From Simmondsia chinensis (Eukaryota; Streptophyta; Magnoliopsida; Caryophyllales; Simmondsiaceae): DNA of 64,000 nt. Of the stretch, positions 26,501 to 37,424 are shown one piece after another. The position numbers and the translations under genes are program-made. A model generated the notes under the pieces. It was not told the origin of the DNA and ran no database searches. It saw only the letters and a program-made list of their open reading frames with translations. Numbering within the stretch: position 1 is the first letter of the stretch; the number at the start of each line of letters is the position of its first letter. The stretch covers positions 17,297,387-17,361,386 of the forward strand of contig JAGTTD010000014.1 of NCBI GenBank assembly GCA_018398585.1, written 5' to 3'.

Positions 26501-29500
26501 TCCTGTACGGCATCCTGGATTCGGGTGTTGAAGATCCGACCCGTTTGTGAGGAAGATCTTGTTGTTTGGATTGTTGGTTTATGAATCGAGTGGGAGAATG
26601 GGAGGGTGAATCTGAAAATTTGGGTTTGAAATGGAGAGGTGTGATTGGCTAAGGTACTAAATCAGCTACGTAAAATTTGATGGTCTAAGGTACTTGAACA
26701 TCCACTAATAAACAAATGTTGATTCAAAGATTTAAGAACAGAATTTCACAAACCTTGAAGGTAGACGGCAGCCTTTCCAAACAATTCTTTTGAAACCTCT
26801 ACCTGTTCAAATGATTCAGGGCTGACAAGAACCATTGAGAAAGAGTCCAGGTCAAAAATTTGTCCCTGATGCAATTCTTTGATCGCATTAAGCCACAAAG
26901 GTACTCACTCTGTTAAAACTACAGTGTCGCCCTCTGCATATAAATATTTCAGAGTTTTCTCTTCGACATATACCCCTGCAACAAATTTCACAGTTATTTT
27001 TCCAGTAGTCTTAACAATCTTTTTGTTTGAGTCCAGCACTACACCACGAAATGCGGTGTTGTGAGCAGTTAATATGGAACACAATAAAAAGATATTCTAT
27101 GTTCAACAGGATTAGCTATTCCAAGCAGCACATTGTCGATAATTAATGGTAGTCCAGTCAGTACGTGTTGTAAACACAGAATCCAGATGGTCTGAATCCA
27201 GCGGTGCTCTCATGTGGATTCAAACTTCAAAGATAATCTCTAGAACCAACAAGCTATATAAAATAGCTATCAACTAGCAGATGATGTCTAATAACTATCT
27301 AGCTGAAGACATTGAAGTCAGTAAGTGCTGAAATGATAAAATCCGAAGGTGTTTTTATATGGATTTAAGCTTTAAAGACTATCTTCTCACATGAACATGA
27401 TTTCATTTCCTAAATAGTAGAACAAGTTGGGATGAATATCTTCAGTTAAAGTGCATCCTTAACTTCGAAGTTGTGATTTGGTTTGAAAGTATAAACCCAC
27501 AGCTCTATCCTTGTGAAGTCATCCCAGATCTCTTGGTTTGATAGCCATATTCTGTAGTAAAATGTGCATCTCATGGTTCTTTTTCACTTTTGTTAAATGT
27601 TGACACTCAAATGAATGCAGATGCACAGAGATTACACTAGATGAATTCAGAATCTATATCTCCAGACATGCAGAAAACACTGCACATCAGATGAACTTGG
27701 GATCTCCTGCCTTCACTTTCTCCCTCTCTCTTGCAAACACACAAGCACAAACATTGCACGTAAAGCTGAATCCGTGATCATAATAAAAGCATCATTTTTT
27801 ATAAGATTTGGCCATACAACTCCAAAATAAATAAAAATTTACAACCAATGAATTTTGCAGAAACACAAGCTAAAAGTTCTTCGGACTAGCAAGAAAGTCA
27901 AGAGACATACTTTCAATGGCCTCATCAGTACGAAATCTTTCGGCTACTTTGTTTCCACTGTCAACATCGCGAAGCTCAACCTGTAACAAACAATAGAGTA
28001 TCACTTCCCCACCTCTTATGAAGCTAGTACAATTGCAAGGAGGAGGGAATTTTTAGAAGGCCAATAATTGATGCATCACTCGCACTTTCATTAAAGACAC
28101 TCTTTGCATGATCATGCAAAAGAATCACACTTCCACCCCATCATCCATCCAAGCATGACAAGTCCAGGACACTGAAAAAGTAAAACAAGGCTCTGTTTGG
28201 CACATAAAATTGAAATTGGATTGCGGAATCGCATTTCCAATTCCAATTCTAGTGGAATTGGAATTAGAATGGAAATGAAATTCCACTATTTCGACAATTA
28301 AAGAATTGGACAACGGAATTATAATTTTGTAACTAATCGTCTCATGTTCTGGGTCAATAGAGTTAGATCATTCCGGATTTCGAGTCAATTGGGGTCAAGT
28401 TTTGGTTCAATCGGATGATTTTTTAGTTCGAATCATGTTGAGTTTTAGGTCAACCCAGTAGGGTCAATTAGGTGAGTTCATTTTGCGATGCAAGTTAGCA
28501 TGGGCTAGGCTTGAGTTGGTTAGGGCGATTTCAGGCTCGGGTCATCTTGGTTTGTGGTCAATTAAGTTGCATCATTTCCAATGTCGAGTAACCTGAGGTC
28601 GGGTCAAATTTAGGTGGGATTGAATCGGGCCAAGTATTTTCAATTTCAGTCATCTTAGGGTTTTCGGTCAATTAAATTGGGTCATCTTGGGTTTTTGGTC
28701 AACTCAGTTAGTGCACTTTTAAGTTAGGTCTAAAATCATATACGATCATTTTGGGTTTGAGTCATCTGGATTTTGAGCCTATTGGGTTGGCTCATATCCA
28801 ACTTTGTGTCAGATTGTGGAAGGTTCAAGATGGGTCAAATCAATTCAGGTTCGAGTCATTCAAATCGGGTCATTTTGATTTTCAGATCAAATTTAAGTCC
28901 TTCAGGGTATTTAGATTTCAAGTCATCTTGGGTTGTAGGTCGATTGAGTTGGATCACTTTGGGTTTCAGTCCAGTAAATTATTATGAAATTAAAATTCCT
29001 TCCCCCACTCCAAGGAATTGGAATGTTTGATTTTTAGTTAAAATCTAATTCAATGAAATTAAGGAGTGAAATTGTAATTTAAATTTGAACAGGTAAACCA
29101 AACAACAAAATTAGAATGTTGGAACGCAAGTTTTAGCCTTAATTTCAAGCTCCAATTCCATGCACCAAACAAGACTTAACAGAAACTTTCAGCAATGTTA
29201 TTGTTAGATTTTAAGGGTAGTGTGCTTCAATTTTGTTCTTCTTGTTCAAGGTCTTGAAATCTCACATAGAAAAACTAGAGTGGATAGGGCCACTTTATAA
29301 GCTTCCTTATCCTTTCCCTTGATAAAGTCTTGTGGGCCTAGAGTTGGCTTAGTGGACCAAGTGCGAGCACGCCCTGCCGCACTGCCCTAGGCCCGACCAG
29401 CTGGCGCATCACACTGTGGTGTGGTGTGGACCTTTTTTTGACCTGAACTTTTACTTTTACGACCATTGTGTTTTTAGTTGTCATAAACAAACTCGAAGAG

Positions 29501-32500
29501 AGTTCTCTGGATTGAGCTCGAAGGCATGTGTTTGTCGAGATGTCCTCTCCTGACCAACCTTGCGACTGCTAAGCTCGAGGTCCTGTCCGTTACTCCAAGT
29601 TCAAGCTCGAGGCTGCAAGCTCAAGCTCAAGTATGCGTTTTGTCTGTGTAACTGCCCACTCTTTTCATAAGCGTTATTGTCTTAGTTGTGGCAGGACTTT
29701 CTACTCCTGCATATCTGCTCACTTTCCGAATTGAGGCTGGATTTCTTGCCCACGTTCCATAACTGACTTTTGCTTAAACTTTTAAGTATTTTGCTTTTAG
29801 ATGCCGTGCCTTGAAGCTTGTTCAACATACTGAATACACATAACTCATTCTTCTCTTCTTCTCTAATTCTCCCTAAGTTCTTCTCCATTATTCTGGTTAT
29901 TGAGCAAATTGGGGAACACTTCAACCCATCACCCGAGAGTACACTCCTATGTTTGGCACCATGTTAACCCTAGGAGTACGGAGTGCCAGACGATCCTGTT
30001 TGTACCGTAGCAAGGGCATAAACAAATTAGCGTATTGGTGAACTCCACAGCGCAGCAACTTCTTTTTCTTCTCTGAATCTTTTATTTTCAGTCGTTTAAT
30101 TACCTCGCCTCAAGTCCATTTGTTGTAATTCAAAGTCTATAATATTCAGTTTGAGGCCTTCTTGTTGAAGTCCCTCTCTAAGTCAGTTCAAGTTTATTTT
30201 GCCCCCATCTCGAGGTTGAGATTTTGATTACCCATTTGCTCTATTTTTCCAACACTTCTATCCTTTATCTATAGGATATAGATCACAGCAATTTTAAATA
30301 CTTACCTGAATGGATGCTCCTCCCCTTCCATGCTGAGTGTGTTGTGCTTTAAGAACCTAAGAAACCACACTCCAATGAAACAATGTCACTACCTGGACTT
30401 CAAAAGCATAACACCAAACCGCCAGAGATAGAGTCACTATAACATAAGGCTTACTTACCTGGTATAAACGACCTGTATTGATTAGAAGGTGCCCGTTGCC
30501 CAAGCGAAAAGAAGTCAGTACATTATGACTAACATTGAAGATGAACGCCAATCTGCAAATAGATGTTACCTTTTCTTTGCACGATATTGCCGGGTCTAAC
30601 CTGCAACAGGTTCAGATATGATAGCCTATAAACTACGAACTAAATTTACAATGCATATGTATTATACTGATATTTCCAAACAAAGAAGAAAAAGGTCAGT
30701 AGGGCAATGAATGTATTGGATGAATCAGTATCACACCTTGACAACATGACTAACACAAAATGACAAATACAACAACAAACCCAGTGCCTCAAGGGCTCCC
30801 ACATAAGCAGGGTCTGGGAGGGGTGAGATATACGCAGCCTTACCTCTTCAGGGTGTTACCCTAACGAGAGGCTATTTTTGAGCACCCCAAACCTGAGAAG
30901 CATGAAAGCTTAAAGCATATAAGCATCTAGGTATAAAAGCATACACAACGACACATAGCAAGCATATAGAGGGTATAAAGCAGCGAATAGGCAGAAATGA
31001 TAGGCAATAAAACAACAAGGTGACAGACAATAAGAACAATAAGCAGCCAACATACGAAAAAAGTGCGTATAATCAAACAGGTATGCATAAAAGCCTCGGG
31101 GCACTAGTACTAGCTTAGAAGTGCTCCTCAATCCTAAACCGCTATATCGGTTACACCTATACTAATCCTCCACTCGGCTCTATCTAGGGCCATCTCCTCA
31201 TTTAGATTGAGATAGGTAAGAACATACCGAATCGCCTCCATCCAACTCTTCTTCGGCCAACCTCTCCCCCTCTTACCATCTGTAATATGGAGTTATTTGC
31301 ATCTCTTGACAGGGGTTGTGGTCTGTCTCCTCCTAACATGCCCAAGCCACCTCAAACGTTGCTCCCAATGTATCCTTGATTGGGGCCACGCCCAATTTAC
31401 TTCTTATAACGTCATTTCTGATCTTATCCTTCCTTGTGTGTCCACACATCCATCTCAACATCCTCATCTCCGCCACCTTCAGCTTCTGCATGTGATGATG
31501 TTTAACTAGCCAGCACTCCGTCCCGTAAGACATAGCCGGTCTCACTACCTTCTTATAGTATTTTCCCAATAACTTTAACAGGAACTTCCTATCACATAGT
31601 ACCGCAGAAGCCATCCTCCATTTATGCCAACCTACTTTAATCCGATTGTTGACAACTTTGTCAACTTCGCCGTCTTCTTGTACCATGGAACCCAAGTATT
31701 TAAAGCACTCTTTATTCGGTATGCACTCCGATCCAATCTTAACGCCTTTTATGCTTTTCCTGGTAGAGGTACAAAACTTGAGTTTCTCGGTCTTAGATCT
31801 ACAGAGTCTTAAACCTCTAGATTCCAGGGCCATTCTCCAAAGTTCTAGCTTCTCATTCGCCTCCTCTCTACACTCCCCCACCAAAACTAACACAAATGAC
31901 CAATCACTGTTGGAATTTGGGGGAGTGTGTTTCAATTTTGTTTATCTTGTGAAAGACCCTAATCCCACATAGAAAATCTAGAGGGAAGCCGTGTTTATAT
32001 ACCCCCTTGTCATTGTATTTGGTAAAGTCATGAGGGGCCTAGAGGGGCTTAGTGTACCACACATGCGCGCGCCCGCCCCGCCTCACCGAGCCTGATCGAC
32101 GCCGTGCGGTGTGGACTTTTTCTAACCCGGACCTTTATTTTTGCAGATATTGTGTATTGACTTATTGTTAAACATCCTGCGTTAGAGCTCGAGCTCGAGG
32201 AGTCCTCTTGTGTCCAACCTCGAGGCTGTTATGCTCGAGCTTCTATCTGTTACTCCGGGTTCGAGCTCGAGCTCGAGGTACACATTTTGACCCCTTATCT
32301 ACCCACTTCTTTCTTAACCTTCATTGCCTTGGTTGTGCCCGGATTTTCTGCTCCTCCATATCCGCCACTTTCCTAATTGAGGCCAGATTTCTAGCCTGCT
32401 ATCCATAACTGATTCTTGCTTGCACGTTAAGTATTTTTTTTCTATAACTACTGTGCTTCGGGGCATTGTTCAACACACTGAGAAAAATCTAAATTTTCAG

Positions 32501-35500
32501 TTCTTCATACTCTCGTTACTGAGCAAGTTGGGGCATACTCCAACCTATCACACGAGAGTACACTCCTGTGTTGGTTGCCATGTTAACCCTGGGAGTCAGA
32601 GTGCCTGACGATCCCGTGTGTACCATAACAGGGGCATAAACGACTTAGGGCAATGGTAAACTCCACGGCTCGGTGACATTCTTTCGGTTCAATCTTTCTA
32701 CTCTGCATCTTTTATTTCCAGTTGTTTAATTATCTTATCACGAGTCCTTTGGTGTAATACGAGGTTTATTGTGTTCTGTTTTTACCTTTGAATCGGATTA
32801 AATTTTATTTGTCCCCATCTTGAGTTAGCCTTGGCCTCTCGAGCTTGAGAATTTGATTATGCATTTACCCTACTTATCCAACATTCTAAGTTGTTTACCT
32901 AAATGAGTAATCAAAGTATGGCTAACGCTTGTTTTATCATTCCTAAGATGTCAGATACTTTGAATCTTTCGACAGGAAAAACTATAAAATATGGTCTAAC
33001 AAGATTGAGTTTTTCCTAGCAAATTGATGTCCCTTACACCCTCTCAAGTAACAGGGCTCCTCCTAGGTCGAGCCGTGACTTTGAGAAAGATAATCTAACC
33101 TATAGGGGTACGTTGTTGCATTACATAACGACCCCACTTTACCAGATTTATAGGAAAATAAAAAATTCGTTAAAGAAATCTGGGAGGCACTCTGTAATAA
33201 GTATGAAATGGATGACAACACCGCTAAGCAGTATGTTTGCACTAAGTGGTTATCCTTCAATATGACAGATGATAAGCATGTCTCAGACCAAATTCACAAG
33301 TATGAGAATTCATGTGCTGACATACTTAATGAAGGAATGAAAATGTGTGGGATGTTTCAAGCAAATTGTCTCATTGAGAAATTTCCTCCTTCGAGGGAAA
33401 ACTATAAGGCTCAGTTAAAACATAAAAAGGACATGACTTTGCCAGAGCTAATTTCCCACATTAACTTAGAGGACCAGAACCAAAAAGGGCAAAAAAAAAA
33501 GGGGTCCCCTGAGCACTCATCTATATCTGCTAACCTGGATGAGTCAAAGAGTACAGAAAGAATGACAGGTTCAAGAAGCCATGGAAGAAGAAACGTTCCA
33601 ACCGAGGCTCGAGCTCGAACGCAAAGTAGAAGCAGCCTTGTGGCAAGAGGCCCTAACACAACCCTAAAGATGGACAGAAACGAGTCAAGGGAAGATGTTG
33701 AACTTGTGACGAGATAGGCCTTACCTCGAGAGACTGCAAGAAGGAATTTGGACTAGGAAAGCCTAAAGAACACAAACCCCGGGCCAACCTCACCGAGAGC
33801 GGAGATGTCTTTGTGGCCATAATCTCCTAGGTGAATATGGTTGGGAACACGGTCAAGTGGGTTGTAGATACTGGTGCCACGAGGCATATCTACACCGACA
33901 AGGACCTGTTCCAGGAGTATGAAAAAGCCGATGTGGGGGAGTGTGTGTTCATGGGCAATTCTAGTACAATCCATCTTCTGGGTTAGGGAAAGATCTTTCT
34001 GAAACTTAACTCTAGAAAGTTTTTATCTATGCAAAATGTGTTGCATGTCTCTAATCTGCGTAGGAATCTTGTTTCTAGTGCTTTGCTTAACAAAGATGGT
34101 TTTAAATTGACTTTTGAATCTGATATAATGGTTTTAAATTGACTTTTAAATCTGATATACTTATTATCACTAAAAACACCAACTTTATGGGCAAGGATTT
34201 TTGTAATGGGGGTCTCTTTGTACTTGATGTTGAAATGAATGAGAATGCGTCTACTTCTGCTTATATTGTTGAGTCTTTTGATTTGTGACATGCTAAGCTC
34301 GGACATTTTAATTATCATTCAGTTAAGAAACTTAAACAAATGAGTTAATTCCCAGCTATAGTCTAACCAAACCTGATAAATATGGAATATGTGTTGAGGC
34401 CAAGCACCATAAAAAGCTCTTTAACAAATCAGTTGAACGAACATCTAGCCTAATTAAACTTGTGCATGGTGACTTAGGTGACTTTAAGAACACCATGAGT
34501 AGAGGCAGTAAGAGGTACTACATTACCTTCGTTGATGACCACTCGAGATTCACCAAGGTATATCTCCTGAGTTCTAAGGATAAGGCTGAGGAATTGTTCC
34601 TCAAGTATAAGGCAAAAGTTGAAAACCAATTAGACCGTAGAATCAAGAGGGGTGAGTATAATACCACCTTCCTTAAGAAATATTGTGATGAATGTGGCAT
34701 AATTCATGAGCTATCAGCCTCATATACACCCCAAAAGAACGGTATAGCTGAGAGAAAGAACAGGGCCCTTAAAGAGATGATGAACGCTATGTTAATTAGC
34801 TCAAGGCTACCCTTAAGCTTGTGGGGGGAAGCCATGTTGTCTTCATGCCATGTGCTTAATAAGGTTCCACATAAAAACCTAGATAAAACACCTTATAAAT
34901 TGTGGAAAAGTTACACATCTAACCTCTAATACCTCAAAGTATGGAGGTGTCTAGCTAAAGCTGGGGTACCGAAATTTAGAAGAAAAATAGGCCCCAAAAC
35001 CCTAGATGATGTGTTTATTGGTTATGTTATGAACAGTGTTACGTATAGATTCATGTTATTGAATAGCTCGAGCCAAAGCTCAGTCAGATCATGGAGTCTC
35101 GAGATGATGAGTTCTTTGAGCATGTGTTTCCTATGAAAGAATCTATGCATGTGCCATTGCCTGTTTCTTTGCCTGATGCATCTACTCCTCCACCTAGTCA
35201 GTCGCCCCCTGAACTTGAGGTTCAGGAACTTAGAAGTAAGAGGGCTCAATCTGAGACTAGCTTTGGACCTGACTCCGTCACTACATATCTGTTTGAACAC
35301 TCTGATTTTGATGAGCATGTTGTTAATGCATTAATGTCAGAGGAAGATCCTAAGACCTATCATGAGGCCATGAGATCCACAAATGCTCCACTTTGGAGAG
35401 AGGCCATTGATAATGAGTTGGACTCAATCATGAGTAATAACACTTGGGTGTTAATAGACCTTTCTAAAAGATGCAAACCCATAGGGTGTAAATGAGTGTT

Positions 35501-37370
35501 TAAAAAGAAATGAAGGACCAATAGATCCATTGGTAAGTTTAAGGCCAGATTAGTGACTAAGGGGTACACACAAAAACAAGATATAGACTTCTTTGATACC
35601 TATTCACTCGTGACTAAGATAGGCAATATGAGAGCTTTGATTGCTCTAGCATTCCTACATAACCTTGTAGTACATCAAATGGACGTCAAACCCGCTTTCT
35701 TGAATGGTGACCTTAAGGAGGAAATTTACATGGAATAACCTGAGGGGTTCGAGGTTCCAAGTATGAAGCACAAAGTTTGCAAACTTGTAAAGTCCTTGTA
35801 CGGTCTTAAGCAGGCTCCTAAACAATGGCATCAAAAGTTTGATAGCACTTTGGTCACGCATGCTTTTGTTGTAAACAGTGATGATGCATGTGTGTAGAGG
35901 TGGCCAGTGGGCTGGGCCGGGCCAGGCCGAGCTAAAAAGGGGGCCTAGGCCCGGGCAGTTGGGGCAACGCCCCCAACGGCTCCTCCCCCCCAGTAGCCGT
36001 TTGGCACTCTAAAAAAAATTATAAATACTAACGAAATTTTCTCATTTCACCACACAACAATCATCATTTCTCTCCTCTCCAATTTTCTCTACTCTTTATA
36101 ATTACAATTCTTTGCTCTCAAGTCTCAACTTCTTAAGTTTGAAGTTTCAATTGTGTTCTACTCGTAGAAGCTTGTTAAAGTTCAAATTTCAATTTCCACT
36201 TCGGTAAAAATAGTATCGAAATTTTAGTTATTTGTCATTTTTATCTACTTGCATTCTTACTAGTCATTTTTATTTGACATAATTTTATAATAATAATAAT
36301 ATAATGGCACATAGATCATCTTCATCTGGAGTTGGCCGATCAAGTTCTAGCTCTTCTCGACCGCCTAAAGCCCCTAGAATGAGGAGGAGGAGGAGTAGTA
36401 GCCAATCTCGAGGAGTTGAGCTTAATCCCCAGGAACATAATTTTTTTGAACCCATCATGTCACCTCCATACACAAATACTTTAAATTGGGAATATGAACA
36501 CGGATTCGAGCAGGGTTATCCTGAATTAGGTGGTGCGGATGTTCTGAACCCACACCCAGCAACGATCAAATTGAAAGTCCCAATTCAGAGTACCCAACAA
36601 GTGCCACTAGTAGACATTCTAGTAGTCAGGTATGGCAGTATTTTACATTAGATCGTGAAAATAATAAAGCATTTTGTAAACTTTGTAATAATCAAAAAGC
36701 CTTCAGCCATCAACATAATGGTGAGACCAGCACTTTAAAACGACACCTATTGAGAGTCAACCCCGACTTAAATGCAGATACATCGCAACAAAGCCTCGTA
36801 CAACAAGCGACTGGTGCGCTTGCAAACTTTAGGTTTTCATAAGAGACTAATAGACATGAATTGGTGAAATATGTCATTTCTTCTGAGAAGTTGTTTACCA
36901 CCTGCAAAGACCCTAGATTTGTCCGCTACTGTAAAACCGCACTAAACCCTGCCGCTCAAAGGTCCCTCGCAACACTTTGAAGCTTGACGCGTTTAAAGAA
37001 TATACAACAACAACAACAGTCCCAATGCCACAGTGGCTCCCGCACTAAGCAGGGTCGGGGGGGTGGATGTACGCAGCCTTCCCCCTTCCAGTTGGAAGAG
37101 AGGCTGTTTCCGAGGACCCCCATCCTGACGCGTTTAAAGAATATACAAAATGAAAAACGAGTGATGTGCCTTATATTTACATGTTTTATTCTTCATTCCT
37201 GCAACATATTCGGCTTCTACATCTGTGTTTTGTTGTAATTTAGGTACATTTATGCTTGGATGCAACAGAGCAAATAAAGGCTGAAAAGCGGCAGAATCAA
37301 GCATAATTGAAGGCTGCTTTAAAAAACCCGACCACGTGTACGAAAAAGGGCCAATCGGGTTGTAATTCCG

Positions 37371-37424
<54 letters not shown>

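Noticed and set aside
26976..27060. An open minus-strand frame upstream of EF-P exon 6 (LDSNKKIVKTTGK) that could extend the exon
   Set aside because: Exon 5 at 27911-27980 supplies the family sequence VELRDVDSGNKVAERF and joins exon 6 in phase at GTTGCAG; the extension would duplicate that region with unrelated residues.
30473..30552. A longer exon ending at 30459 that starts at the AG before ATTGGCG
   Set aside because: It reads AFIFNVSHNVLTSF and does not fit EF-P, whereas the 31-nt exon at 30570-30600 plus the 14-nt microexon restores the conserved sequence.
31894..31935. First residues (MKHTPPNSNSDWSF) of the long minus-strand ORF as part of the RTE protein
   Set aside because: These codons come from the adjacent copia LTR and the spacer, beyond the RTE target duplication.
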